Source of the DNA: Nonomuraea muscovyensis
GTDB lineage: Bacteria; Actinomycetota; Actinomycetes; Streptosporangiales; Streptosporangiaceae
Length of the DNA: 64,000 nucleotides
Reading direction: 5' to 3'
NCBI RefSeq assembly: GCF_014207745.1
Contig: NZ_JACHJB010000005.1
Coordinates: forward strand, 209,144-273,143
Position 1 is the stretch's first letter. The number at the start of each line of letters is the position of its first letter. Position numbers and translations under genes: made by a program. This document shows positions 25,693 through 34,547 of the stretch, piece by piece. The notes under the pieces are model-generated. The model was not told the DNA's origin and did not search any database. It worked only from the letters and a program-made list of their open reading frames with translations.

Positions 25693-28485
25693 ATGGAACT
25701 CGCAGATCTCGCCCCCGGCTCGGGCCATCTCGCCCCCCGCGCGGCCCTCCGCTCCGACGCCCCCTCCCTCGACCTCAACGGCACCTGGCGCTTCCGCCTC
25801 TCTCCCACCGCGGACGTGCCCGCCGACTTCGCCGAACCCGGCTACGACGACTCGGGCTGGGACGAACTGCCCGTGCCGTCGCACTGGCCGCTGCACGGCC
25901 ACGGCGCCCCCGCCTACACCAACGTCTGCTACCCGTTCCCCGTCGACCCGCCGCACGTCCCGTCCGACAACCCGACCGGCGACCACCGGCGCGCCTTCGA
26001 CCTGCCCGCCGGCTGGACCGGCGGCCGGCTGCGGTTCGAAGGCGTCGACTCCTGCGCCCGCGTCTGGCTGAACGGCCACGAGCTGGGCTTCTCCACCGGC
26101 AGCAGGCTGCCCGTCGAGTTCGACGCCGGACCGTACCTGCGCCCCGGACGCAACGTGCTCGCCGTACGGGTCCACCAGTGGTCGGCCGCCAGCTACCTGG
26201 AGGACCAGGACATGTGGTGGCTGCCCGGCATCTTCCGGGACGTCACGCTGACCCGCTCGACCGCCGAGGTGTTCGTGCGCGCCTCGTACGCGGGCGGGCG
26301 CGGCACGCTGAGCTTCGACGCCGACGGCGGCCGGCTCAGCCTGCCCGAGCTCGGCATCGACGGCCTGGCGCCGGGCACCCCCGTCACCGTGGACGTCGAA
26401 CCGTGGTCGGCCGACACCCCACGCCTCTACGACGCCGTCGTCACCTTCCCCGGCGAGACGGTACGGCTGCGCGTCGGCTTCCGCACGATCTCCATCGAGA
26501 ACGGCGTCCTGCTGGCCAACGGCCGGCCCCTGCTGCTCAAGGGCGTGAACCGGCACGAGTTCCACCCCGAGCACGGCCGCGCCGTACCCCTGGAGACCAT
26601 GCGCGAGGACGTGCTGCTCATGAAGCGGCACAACGTCAACGCCGTCCGCACCAGCCACTACCCGCCCCACCCGGCCTTCCTCGACCTGTGCGACGAGCTG
26701 GGGCTGTGGGTGATCGACGAGTGCGACCTGGAGACGCACGGCTTCGAGAAGGTCGGCTGGCGCCGCAACCCCACCGACGACCCCCGCTGGGCCGAGGCGC
26801 TGCTCGACCGGATGCGCCGCACGGTCGAACGCGACAAGAACCACCCCAGCGTGATCATGTGGTCGCTCGGCAACGAGTCCGGGGTGGGACGCAACCTCGC
26901 GGTGATGGCCGACTGGACGCGCGAGCGCGACCCCTCCCGGCCGATCCACTACGAGGGCGACTGGTCGTGCGCCCACGCCGACGTCTACTCGCGCATGTAC
27001 GCGAGCCACGCCGAGGTGGAGGCGATCGGGCGCGGCGAGGAGGACCCGCTGCCCGACCCGGAGCTCGACGCGCGCCGGCGCGCCATGCCGTTCCTGCAGT
27101 GCGAGTACGCCCACGCCATGGGCCTCGGCCCCGGCGGCCTGGCCGAGTACCAGGAACTGTTCGAACGCTACCCGAGGCTGGCCGGCGGGTTCGTCTGGGA
27201 GTGGATCGACCACGGGCTGGCGCACCCGGAGCACGCGTACGCCTACGGCGGCGACTACGGCGAGCCGCTGCACGACGGCAACTTCGTCATCGACGGGCTG
27301 GTCTTCCCCGACCGCACGCCGTCGCCGGCCCTGCTGGACCTGAAGAAGGCGTTCGAGCCGGTGCGGTTCGCCTTCGGGGACGGCGTCGTGCGCGTGTCCC
27401 ACCTGTACGGCCACCGCGACCTGGCGCACCTGGCGTTCACCGCCACGGTGGAGGCCGAGGGGGAGCGGGTCGCCGAGTTCGCCCTCGACGTGCCGCCCGG
27501 CGGCGGGGAGGTGAAGCTGCCCGAACCTCCGGCGGGCGACGGGGAGCGCTGGCTCACCGTCCGGGCCGTGCTGGCCGACGGCGAGCCGTGGGCCGAGGCG
27601 GGACACGAGGTCGCATGGGGCCAGGTCCGCCTGTCTCCCGCCGCCCCCGTCCCTCGCGCCGCTCCCGTGTCCCCTGCCCGTGACGCGGCAGGGGTCGAGG
27701 TCGGCGGCGGCCGGTTCGACGCGGCCACCGGGCGGCTGGTCCGGCTGTTCGGCGTCGACGTTGAGGGCCCCCGCCTGGAGGTGTGGCGGGCGCCCGTCGA
27801 CAACGACCGGTACGGCGGGCTGGCCGCCACCTGGCGCGCACTCGGCCTGCACCGGCTCACCCACCGCGTGGACGCCGTCGAGGAGGACGGCGGCGGCCTG
27901 ACCGTGCTGACCCGCGTCGCGCCCGCCGCGACCGATCTCGGCCTGCGCGTCGCCTACCGGTGGACCGCCGCCGGCGACGTGCTGGAGCTGGCCGTGGACG
28001 TCACCCCCGACGGTGACTGGGACGTCCCCCTCCCGCGGCTCGGCGTCGGCATGGCGCTGCCCGCCGCGTACGGGGACGTCACCTGGTTCGGCCGGGGCCC
28101 CGGCGAGGCGTACCCCGACACCGGCCTGGCCGCCCGGGTCGGCCGGTGGAGCGCCACCGTCGAGGACCTGCAGACCCCGTACGTGTACCCCCAGGAGAAC
28201 GGCCACCGCGCCGGCGTCCGCTGGGCCGAGCTGACCGGCGCCGACGGGCGGGGCGTGCGGGTGGCGGGCGATCCGGAGTTCGGGCTGACCGCCCGGCGGT
28301 GGACCACCGCCGACCTGGAACGGGCCCGTCACCGGCCCGACCTCGTGCCGGGCGAGCGGGTCCACGTCACCCTGGACCACGCCCAGCACGGGGTCGGCAC
28401 GGCCAGTTGCGGGCCGGGCGCGCTGCCCGCGTACGAGCTGCGCGCCGAGCCGGTGACCTTCCGCCTGCGCTTCACCCCGGCCTGA
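25693..28485 (+). CDS. Beta-galactosidase, glycoside hydrolase family 2
   Basis: The 930-aa enzyme has the five-domain LacZ layout: jelly-roll (about 20-200), Ig-like domain, TIM barrel (about 270-560) and the C-terminal small-chain domain (about 640-930) with WFGRGPGEAYPDT and YVYPQENGHRAGVRW. The catalytic residues are present: acid/base Glu in IMWSLGNESG (about 399) and nucleophile Glu in QCEYAHAMG (about 474). Barrel motifs GVNRHEFHPEHGR and DECDLETHG are intact. No signal peptide, so it is cytosolic and probably acts on imported galactosides. The start codon has only a weak ribosome site. No transporter or regulator is adjacent. Confidence 0.93.
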   Translation: MELADLAPGSGHLAPRAALRSDAPSLDLNGTWRFRLSPTADVPADFAEPGYDDSGWDELPVPSHWPLHGHGAPAYTNVCYPFPVDPPHVPSDNPTGDHRRAFDLPAGWTGGRLRFEGVDSCARVWLNGHELGFSTGSRLPVEFDAGPYLRPGRNVLAVRVHQWSAASYLEDQDMWWLPGIFRDVTLTRSTAEVFVRASYAGGRGTLSFDADGGRLSLPELGIDGLAPGTPVTVDVEPWSADTPRLYDAVVTFPGETVRLRVGFRTISIENGVLLANGRPLLLKGVNRHEFHPEHGRAVPLETMREDVLLMKRHNVNAVRTSHYPPHPAFLDLCDELGLWVIDECDLETHGFEKVGWRRNPTDDPRWAEALLDRMRRTVERDKNHPSVIMWSLGNESGVGRNLAVMADWTRERDPSRPIHYEGDWSCAHADVYSRMYASHAEVEAIGRGEEDPLPDPELDARRRAMPFLQCEYAHAMGLGPGGLAEYQELFERYPRLAGGFVWEWIDHGLAHPEHAYAYGGDYGEPLHDGNFVIDGLVFPDRTPSPALLDLKKAFEPVRFAFGDGVVRVSHLYGHRDLAHLAFTATVEAEGERVAEFALDVPPGGGEVKLPEPPAGDGERWLTVRAVLADGEPWAEAGHEVAWGQVRLSPAAPVPRAAPVSPARDAAGVEVGGGRFDAATGRLVRLFGVDVEGPRLEVWRAPVDNDRYGGLAATWRALGLHRLTHRVDAVEEDGGGLTVLTRVAPAATDLGLRVAYRWTAAGDVLELAVDVTPDGDWDVPLPRLGVGMALPAAYGDVTWFGRGPGEAYPDTGLAARVGRWSATVEDLQTPYVYPQENGHRAGVRWAELTGADGRGVRVAGDPEFGLTARRWTTADLERARHRPDLVPGERVHVTLDHAQHGVGTASCGPGALPAYELRAEPVTFRLRFTPA

Positions 28486-28492
28486 ACCCGGC

Positions 28493-28524
28493 CGCGGGCC
28501 GCCGGCCTGGACCGGCGGCCCGCG
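28493..28524. terminator. Hairpin terminator after beta-galactosidase
   Basis: A 13-bp perfect inverted repeat (28493-28505 with 28512-28524, arm CGCGGGCCGCCGG) with a 6-nt loop lies between the convergent beta-galactosidase and tuf genes. Confidence 0.75.
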
Positions 28525-28537
28525 CCTCGGGAGGCGC

Positions 28538-28619
28538 CAGCCGGGCACGGTCAGCGGGCACGGTCAGCGGGCACGGTCAGCCGGGCACGGTCAGCCGGGC
28601 ACGGTCAGCCGGGCACGGT
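28538..28619 (-). repeat. Six tandem 13-14-bp repeats covering the tuf stop codon
   Basis: Four copies of CAGCCGGGCACGGT and two of CAGCGGGCACGGT lie head to tail. On the - strand the unit that contains the restored tuf frame reads ...CCC GGC TGA, so each 14-bp unit carries the last codons and the stop of the gene. The array looks like a slippage or duplication product of the gene's 3' end. Confidence 0.85.
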
Positions 28620-29770
28620 GAGGACCGTGCCGGCGCCGACCGTCAGCCCGCCCTCGCGGATCGCGAAACCGAGCCCCGGCTCCACCGCGACCGGCCTGCC
28701 AAGCTCCACCCGCACCTCGACGGTGTCGCCCGGCTCGGCCGGCCCGTCCAGGGCCAGCTCACCCGGCACGTCGGTGGTGCGCAGGTAGAACTGCGGCCGG
28801 TACCCCGGCGCGACCGGCCGGCGCCGGCCGCCCTCCTCGCGGTGAGCAGGTAGACGCGGGCGGTGAACGACCGGCGGGCCCGCTGGCTGCCGGGCGCCGC
28901 CAGCACCATGCCCCGCCGCACCTGCTCGCGGCGCACGCCGCGCAGCAGGAGGGCGGCGTTGTCGCCGGCCTCGCCGCGCTCCATCGTCTTGCCGAACGTC
29001 TCCACCCCGGTCACCACCGCGGTGAACCCGTCACCCAGCCCGACGACGTCCACCTGGTCGCCGACGGTCACGGTGCCGCGCTCGACGGCACCAGTGACGA
29101 CCGTGCCCCGCCCGGTGACGGACAGGACGTTCTCCACCGGCATGAGGAACGGCGCGTCCACGTACCTGACCGGCACCGGGATGTGGTCGTCGACCGCCCG
29201 CAGTAGCGCCTCGACCGAGGCCGTCCACTCCGGGTCGCCCTCCAGCGCCCGCAGCCCGGACACCCGGACCATCGGTGCGTCCAGGTAGCCGTGCTCGGCC
29301 AGCAGCTCCTGCAGCTCCAGCTCGACCAGGTCGGTCAGCTCCGGGTCGGCCCCGTCGGCCTTGTTGACGGCGACGACCAGGTGCTCGACGCCGACCCGCC
29401 GGGCGAGCAACACGTGCTCCCGCGTCTGCGGCATGATCCCGTCCTGGGCGGACACGACGAGGATCGCCCCGTCGAGCTGTGCCGCCCCCGTGATCATGTT
29501 CTTCACGTAGTCGGCGTGGCCCGGCATGTCGACGTGCGCGTAGTGCCGCGTGTCGGTCTCGTACTCGACGTGCGAGATGTTGATCGTGATGCCCCGGGAG
29601 TGCTCCTCCGGGGTACGGTCGATCCGCTCGAACGGCGTGTACGTGGCCTGCCCGCGCCCGGCGAGCACCTTCGTGATGGCGGCGGTCAGCGTGGTCTTGC
29701 CGTGGTCGACGTGGCCCATCGTGCCGATGTTGAGGTGCGGCTTGTTCCGCACATAGACCTGCTTGGCCAT
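28605..29770 (-). pseudogene. tuf: Second elongation factor Tu (tuf3-like) with a frameshift near 28840
   Basis: The N-terminal 315 residues are clear EF-Tu: GHVDHGKTT P-loop, RGITI switch 1, DMPGHADYVKN (Met replacing the usual Cys), NKAD, then the domain 2 core. After VYLLTA (about 28840) the frame loses homology; shifting by one base restores EF-Tu domain 3 (YRPQFYLRTTDVPGEL, FAIREGGLTVGAG) up to a stop at 28605. One base appears missing, which implies either a decayed gene or a sequencing error in a GC run. The restored length would be about 388 aa, close to normal. Its divergence resembles the inducible tuf3 of streptomycetes. AAGGAAGAAACC precedes the ATG. Confidence 0.85.
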
Positions 29771-29937
29771 GGTTTCTTCCTTGGAGAGCCTGGTGTCTCG
29801 GTGACCCGTCGGGGTCGTCGACCTCTCCCCGCCGGATCACCTCGAAGGCGAACGGGAAGAGGTCAGCGCTCCAGGCCGTCGCGGACACGCTCGGCCACGC
29901 CCGCGCTGGCGGGCGTCGCGAAGGGAGCGTGCCGGAA

Positions 29938-29950
29938 CATGGTGACCATG
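29938..29950 (-). promoter_or_regulatory. Short palindrome upstream of tuf
   Basis: CATGGT-G-ACCATG is a perfect 6-bp inverted repeat with a 1-nt spacer, 168 nt before the tuf start in the 257-bp gap to menC. A role as an operator is speculative. Confidence 0.25.
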
Positions 29951-29998
29951 GTGCTGACGCTCAGCGCCGCACCGCAACAGGTTATTCCCCGGCCGGGG

Positions 29999-30056
29999 TC
30001 ACAGCGGGATCCACTCGGTGGCCGTGGTCACAGCGGGATCCACTCGGTGGCCGTGG
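29999..30056 (-). repeat. 29-bp tandem duplication at the end of menC
   Basis: Two identical 29-bp units (29999-30027 and 30028-30056) carry the last codons and the TGA of the enolase-family gene, so that a spare stop and tail lie just downstream of the functional one. Confidence 0.9.
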
Positions 30057-31128
30057 TCACCTCGTCGAGGATCTCCGGCAGCGGCTCGACGCCCAGCCCC
30101 GGCCCGCTCGGCACGTCGAGGTGGCCGTCACGCAGCTCGAACGGTGTGGTGACGTCGGTGGCGAAGTAGCGGCGCGAGGCGGAGGTGTCGCCCGGCAGCG
30201 TGAACCCCGGCAGCGCCGCCAGCGCGACGTTCGCCGCCCGGCCGAGGCCGGTCTCGAGCATGCCGCCGCACCACACCGCGATCCCGTGGGCCCGGCACAG
30301 GTCGTGGATCCGCCGGGCCTCCAGATAGCCGCCGATCCGGCCCGGCTTGATGTTGACGATCGAGCACGCGCCCAGCTCGATCGCCGCCGCCGCGTGCGCC
30401 GCCGACTCGATCGACTCGTCGAGGCAGAGCGGGGTGCGCAGCCGCCTGGCCAGCCGGGCGTGCTGCACCAGGTCGTCGTTGGCGAGCGGCTGCTCGATCA
30501 GCAGCAGGTCGAAGTCGTCCAGCCGGGCCAGCCGGGGGGCGTCCGCGAGCGTGTAGGCGGCGTTGGCGTCGACCTGGAGCAGCACCTCGTCGCCGAACCG
30601 CTCCCGCACCGCCCTGACCGGCTCGACGTCCCAGCCCGGCTCGATCTTCAGCTTGATCCGCACGTACCCCTCGGCCAGGTAGCCCTCGACCGCGTCGAGC
30701 AGTTGCGGGACGGACTCCATGATGCCCACCGACACGCCGCACGGCACCCGGTCACGCGCCGCGCCGAGGTAGCGGCCGAACGACTCGCCCGACGCCCGCA
30801 ACTGGGCGTCCAGCACGGCCGTCTCGACCGCCGCCTTGGCCATCCGGTGGCCCTTGACCGGCTCCAGCGCCCGGCCCACGGCGTGCGCGTCGACCTCCGA
30901 CGGCAGCGCGGGCAACAGGAACCGGCGGATCACCTCGGCCGCGCCGTCCACGTACTCGGAGGAGTAGAGCGGCTCCGACATCGCCACGCACTCGCCCCAC
31001 CCCTCCGCCTCCGGCGTGACCACCCTGACCAGCAGCACGTCCCTGGCCGTCTCGGTGCCGAACGAGGTGCGGAACGGCGTCACCAGCGGCATCGCGATGC
31101 GCCGCAGTTCGACTCCTGTGATCTTCAC
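30028..31128 (-). CDS. menC: o-Succinylbenzoate synthase / N-acylamino acid racemase (enolase superfamily)
   Basis: The 366-aa enzyme has the capping domain (about 1-125) and a modified TIM barrel with the MLE-subgroup residues: KLK (about 162-164), metal ligands Asp in QVDANAAY, Glu in IEQP and Asp in LDES, and the second Lys in NIKPGRIGG (about 262). This group includes menaquinone-pathway OSB synthase and NSAR, which often share both activities. No other men genes lie nearby, and the upstream neighbour is of unknown function, so racemase activity is as likely as OSBS. The GTG start follows GGAGCAAGC. Confidence 0.85.
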   Translation of the reverse strand: MKITGVELRRIAMPLVTPFRTSFGTETARDVLLVRVVTPEAEGWGECVAMSEPLYSSEYVDGAAEVIRRFLLPALPSEVDAHAVGRALEPVKGHRMAKAAVETAVLDAQLRASGESFGRYLGAARDRVPCGVSVGIMESVPQLLDAVEGYLAEGYVRIKLKIEPGWDVEPVRAVRERFGDEVLLQVDANAAYTLADAPRLARLDDFDLLLIEQPLANDDLVQHARLARRLRTPLCLDESIESAAHAAAAIELGACSIVNIKPGRIGGYLEARRIHDLCRAHGIAVWCGGMLETGLGRAANVALAALPGFTLPGDTSASRRYFATDVTTPFELRDGHLDVPSGPGLGVEPLPEILDEVTTATEWIPL

Positions 31129-31173
31129 GCTTGCTCCAGTGCGTAGGGGCCTGATGCGGGCCTCGATGCGTAC

Positions 31174-31779
31174 CTACACAGACTGCACCCGCCCGGACGG
31201 CGCCAGGTACACCGGCTCGCCCGCGCACGGCGCGATGCGGACCCGCGAGCACGCCTCCTGCGCCAGCCGTACGGACGCGAACGGGACCGTCACCACCGGC
31301 GTGCGGTAGCGGCCGGAGCGGAACCGGGGGGCCAGCCCGGCGAGCACGTCCGCCGCCGTCACCTCGTGGTCGGGCACCGAGCCGCCGTCGATCGTCGCCC
31401 CGCCGTCGGCGCGGACCTCCAGCACACACGGCGCCCGCAGCCCGGCCAGCGCCAGCCCCGCCACGGTCGCCCCGGCCAGCGGCCCCACGTCACCCGCCGT
31501 CCAGCCGTAGTGCCACAGACCGGCCGCCACGACCGGCGCCGCCGGGTCGCCCGGCTCGGCCACCACCACGTCGAACCCCTCGCACAGCGCCCGCGCCAGC
31601 TCCTCGGCGCCGCGCGCCGGCCGCCTGCAGACACGCAGCCCGGGCAGGTCGGGGACGCCGCCGCCCGCCTGGAAGACCAGCTTGACGCCGGTCCTGAGCC
31701 GGCCGCGCCGGCCGTCGCGCCACCCGCAGATGACCACGTCCGCCGAGCTGGCCGTGCCGGAGGTGCCGATCCGCAACAT
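31174..31779 (-). CDS. Conserved hypothetical protein upstream of menC
   Basis: The frame encodes about 201 aa. It reads as an alpha/beta protein (ADVVICGW at the N-terminus, FDVVVAEPGDPAAPVVAAGLWHYGWTAGD in the middle, TPVVTVPFASVRLAQEACSRVR near the end). No recognised motif identifies an enzyme. The gene ends 45 bp before menC on the same strand, which suggests cotranscription and a related substrate, possibly an N-acyl amino acid. The ATG at 31779 is chosen; a TTG two codons upstream is possible. Confidence 0.6.
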   Translation of the reverse strand: MLRIGTSGTASSADVVICGWRDGRRGRLRTGVKLVFQAGGGVPDLPGLRVCRRPARGAEELARALCEGFDVVVAEPGDPAAPVVAAGLWHYGWTAGDVGPLAGATVAGLALAGLRAPCVLEVRADGGATIDGGSVPDHEVTAADVLAGLAPRFRSGRYRTPVVTVPFASVRLAQEACSRVRIAPCAGEPVYLAPSGRVQSV

Positions 31780-31942
31780 ACGCAATCATTACCCTGAGCA
31801 GTCTTTCGTCACACTCCGTAGTCTCTCTTGTCGCACGTCACCGGGCCGTCATGGCGGTGGGCGCTTGTCCGGTCGCGGTGAGTGTGTGAAGGCCCGTTCT
31901 GCGGGTAGCGCGACTTGCGTTGGAGCCTCGAAGGAGGAAACC

Positions 31943-32833
31943 GTGGAGAATAACCTAGGCCAAAGCCTGACGGACATGTTGCGGCAGGTCGTGGCGTTCG
32001 TCCCGAGGCTGGTTGCCTTCATCGCCATCCTCATCATCGGCTGGCTGATCGCCAAGCTGCTGGCCAAGGCCGTGGACAAGATCCTGGAGCGGGTCGGCTT
32101 CGACCGCGCCGTGCAGCGCAGCGGGATGGGGCGCATGCTGGAGCGCAGCCGCTACGACGCCAGCGGTCTGATCGGCAAGCTGGTCTACTACGCGATCCTG
32201 CTGGTCACCCTGCAGCTCGCCTTCAGCGTCTTCGGGCCCAACCCGATCTCCACGCTGCTGACCGCGGTGGTGGCCTGGCTGCCCAGGGCCGTCGTCGCCA
32301 TCATCATCGTGGTGGTGGCCGGCGCGATCGCCGCGGCCGTCCGCGACCTCGTCGCCAGCGCGCTCGGCGGGCTGTCCTACGGCCGGTGGCTCGCCACCGC
32401 CGCCTCGGTGTTCATCTGGGCGCTCGGCATCATCGCCGCGCTCAACCAGATCGGCGTGGCCACCACCGTCACCACCCCGGTGCTGATCACGGTGCTCGCC
32501 ACCGCGGGCGCCATCCTCGCGATCGGCATCGGCGGCGGCATGGTGCGTCCCATGCAGCAGCGCTGGGAGCGCTGGCTCGGCCGCATGGAGGAGCAGGCGC
32601 CGCAGGCCCGCGCGCAGGCCGAGGCCTACCAGCGCGGACGCCAGGACGCCCAGGGCATGGCGCCGGCCCAGACGCCGCAGGCCACGCCCGCGGCCGGCGA
32701 GCCGACCACGCCCATCCGCACCGGCGGCGACCCCGGAGCCCGGGCGGACCGCCCCGACATGCCGGGTACGCGGCCGGACATGCCGGGCACCCGTCCCGAC
32801 AGGCCGGAGACCGGCCGGCGGCCCGAGTACTGA
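31943..32833 (+). CDS. MscS-type conserved TM-helix membrane protein
   Basis: The 296-aa protein carries the TM_helix motif found in small mechanosensitive channel-like proteins: VAFVPRLVAFIAILIIGWLIAKLL (about 15-38), then LVYYAILLVTLQLAF, WLPRAVVAIIIVVVAGAIAAAVRDLV, and a last pair ending in LAIGIGGGMVRPMQQRWERWL. The large MscS beta-domain is absent. A cytosolic Gln/Ala/Arg-rich tail (about 215-296) ends in a short PDMPGTRPDMPGTRPD repeat. The GTG follows an excellent AAGGAGGAAACC. A turgor or osmotic role is inferred. Confidence 0.82.
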   Translation: MENNLGQSLTDMLRQVVAFVPRLVAFIAILIIGWLIAKLLAKAVDKILERVGFDRAVQRSGMGRMLERSRYDASGLIGKLVYYAILLVTLQLAFSVFGPNPISTLLTAVVAWLPRAVVAIIIVVVAGAIAAAVRDLVASALGGLSYGRWLATAASVFIWALGIIAALNQIGVATTVTTPVLITVLATAGAILAIGIGGGMVRPMQQRWERWLGRMEEQAPQARAQAEAYQRGRQDAQGMAPAQTPQATPAAGEPTTPIRTGGDPGARADRPDMPGTRPDMPGTRPDRPETGRRPEY

Positions 32834-32854
32834 CGATCACGGAACGGAGCAGAA

Positions 32855-32888
32855 GAGCGACCGGCGGCCCAGGCGGCCCCGGTCGCTC
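32855..32888 (+). terminator. Hairpin terminator
   Basis: A 10-bp perfect stem (GAGCGACCGG with CCGGTCGCTC, 32855-32864 and 32879-32888) with an internally pairing loop lies 22 nt after the TM-helix gene. Confidence 0.6.
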
Positions 32889-32960
32889 GCCCTTCTCGCT
32901 CGCGGGGCCCCGGCGGCTCCGGTCGCTCGCCGTTCTCGCTCGCCGTTCTCGCTCGCGGGC
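32879..32960. repeat. Degenerate tandem repeat of a CGCTCGCC-TTCTCG core
   Basis: Units such as CGGTCGCTCGCCCTTCTCG and CTCGCCGTTCTCG recur three to four times in this gap between convergent genes. Function unknown. Confidence 0.5.
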
Positions 32961-33010
32961 CCGCTCGCGGTCCTCCGGGCTCGCGGTCGGTCCTGGGGGC
33001 GCGGGGCGTT

Positions 33011-33319
33011 TCAGGCGGGGGACTCGTCCAGGAGGTTGAGTTCGCGGGCCAGCCAGCAGATCGCCGTCAGTCGCACCGCGGCCGCGTCGTGGCCGCCGTG
33101 GAAGCTCCAGCCCCGGTCGCGCAGCTCGTCGGCGAATCCCAGCAGGTAGTCGCCCAGCGTCTCGCGGTCGAGGGAGATGGTCTCGCGCAGCTCGGCGGCG
33201 TGCTGGTCGACGGCGGCCACGAGGCCGGGCTCGGCGGCCATCCGTTCGAGCTGGGCATGGCCGAGCGTGTTCATCAGCCAGTGCAGGGGCGCAGCCGCCC
33301 AATCTTTCTCAAACAACAC
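33011..33319 (-). CDS. Small hypothetical protein (possibly DUF6401-like)
   Basis: The frame encodes 87 aa from ATG 33274 or about 102 aa from GTG 33319, which has AAGG upstream and adds a plausible helix. The pattern LNTLGHAQLERMAAEPGLVAAVDQHAAELRE, a central DYLLGFADELRDRGW and a final RLTAICWLARE recall small all-helical actinobacterial proteins grouped as DUF6401, linked to natural-product gene clusters. The family match is from memory and weak. An upstream frame to 33694 is GC-driven noise. Confidence 0.5.
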   Translation of the reverse strand: MLFEKDWAAAPLHWLMNTLGHAQLERMAAEPGLVAAVDQHAAELRETISLDRETLGDYLLGFADELRDRGWSFHGGHDAAAVRLTAICWLARELNLLDESPA

Positions 33320-33779
33320 CCAAACAACCTTAATGCGAGGTTTCCATACGTTCGTGCATGAAATATGCCATACCGCCACATGAGGGGCAGGTTCGCCTGC
33401 TCTGGGCGTCCGGGGAGCCGGTGGCGGGCGGGAGGTGCGGTGGTGCGCTGTGGTGTCCGGCGGCCGCGGTCGGCCGTCGGTGCAGGCTAACACGCCGCCG
33501 CGCCGTCGTCCGGTGCGTCCCTTCCGGTGGATGGCAGGGGTGGGGTGCCCGGGCGATGGCCGGAGGGGCTGCGCGGCCGGTGGGCCCGCGCCACCAGTGC
33601 GGCGGAGGAACGGGCTGCGTGGCCGGTGGGCTCCCGGTGCGGGCGGGCATGCCACCGGCGGGTGGGACGCTGTCCAGTCGCCGCCAGGTCTCACTTTGCT
33701 GGCTCGCCGGTTTCACGATTGACTGCGGAGTGTGATAGTCAAGTGACGGTCAGTATTCAACAGGGGGTTGGAGATCGTC
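33320..33779. other. Gene-free stretch of 460 bp
   Basis: This stretch separates divergent genes. It starts with an AT-richer segment (33300-33370) that may hold the promoter of the leftward small gene, and ends with an inverted repeat before the rightward operon. The GC-rich middle shows nothing recognisable. Confidence 0.5.
33719..33742 (+). promoter_or_regulatory. Inverted repeat TTGACT-N12-AGTCAA
   Basis: A perfect 6-bp inverted repeat lies 38 nt before the start of the DUF4239-like gene. TTGACT could also serve as a -35 box, but no convincing -10 follows at 17 nt. Confidence 0.35.
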
Positions 33780-34547
33780 ATGGTGGCGTACACGCTTGCG
33801 GTCGCAGCGGCAGTGGGCGTGGTGGCGCTCACCGCGCTCGTGTTCAGGATGGCGGGCAAGGGCAGCCCCGACGGGCGGGCCGACGGTCCCTCCGCCGGTC
33901 ACGCGGGCTCGATGCTGTCGGCCCTGTTCCTGCTGGTCTTCGCGATCGCGATCATCGTCCCGTGGACCACGGCCGACGCCGCCAGACACAACACCTACAC
34001 CGAGAGCCGCTCGGCCGTCGACGCCTACTGGGCGGCCGCCGGGCTGCCCGGCACCGGGCCCGAGTCGGTGCGGGCCGGGCTGCGCGACTACGTCACGTTC
34101 GTGGCCGACGACGAGTGGGAGGCCATGCGGGACGGCCGGCTGCATCCGGTGGGCACCGAACGCCTCGACGCGCTGCGCACCCGGGTGACCACGATGGAGG
34201 CGACCGAGACCGAGGCGCTGGAGGCGCGGGCCGATGTCCTGGAGCACCTGGCCGCGCTGTCCGGGGCGCGGGCCCTGCGCGCCGCCGACGCCGCCGCCAC
34301 CCCGCCGTCCGGCGTGCTGGTGCTCACCGTCGTCACGGGCCTGCTGGTGATCGTCTTCCCGTTCCTCGCGGGCGCCCGGCCGCGCGGCGCGGCCCTCATC
34401 CCGCTGCTGGCGATGGCGGCCCTGCTGGGCTTCGGCGCCTTGCTGACCTGGGACATCTCCCGCGTCTTCGACGGCCCCCTCGCCGTCGGGCCCGACGCCT
34501 TCCGGGGCGCGCTGGAGGAGTTCGCCCGGATCTCCGGGGGCGTGTGA
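33780..34547 (+). CDS. DUF4239-like membrane protein
   Basis: The 255-aa protein has two N-terminal membrane helices (about 2-24 and 46-66), a central soluble helical part, and two C-terminal helices (about 175-195 and 202-218). Features such as the Glu/Ser-Ala-x-x-Tyr segment after helix 2 and DYVTFVADDEWEAMRDG match the bestrophin-like DUF4239 group, whose function is unknown. The ATG follows TTGGAGATCGTC. The stop overlaps the GTG of the next gene by 4 nt, so the pair is coupled. Confidence 0.7.
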   Translation: MVAYTLAVAAAVGVVALTALVFRMAGKGSPDGRADGPSAGHAGSMLSALFLLVFAIAIIVPWTTADAARHNTYTESRSAVDAYWAAAGLPGTGPESVRAGLRDYVTFVADDEWEAMRDGRLHPVGTERLDALRTRVTTMEATETEALEARADVLEHLAALSGARALRAADAAATPPSGVLVLTVVTGLLVIVFPFLAGARPRGAALIPLLAMAALLGFGALLTWDISRVFDGPLAVGPDAFRGALEEFARISGGV

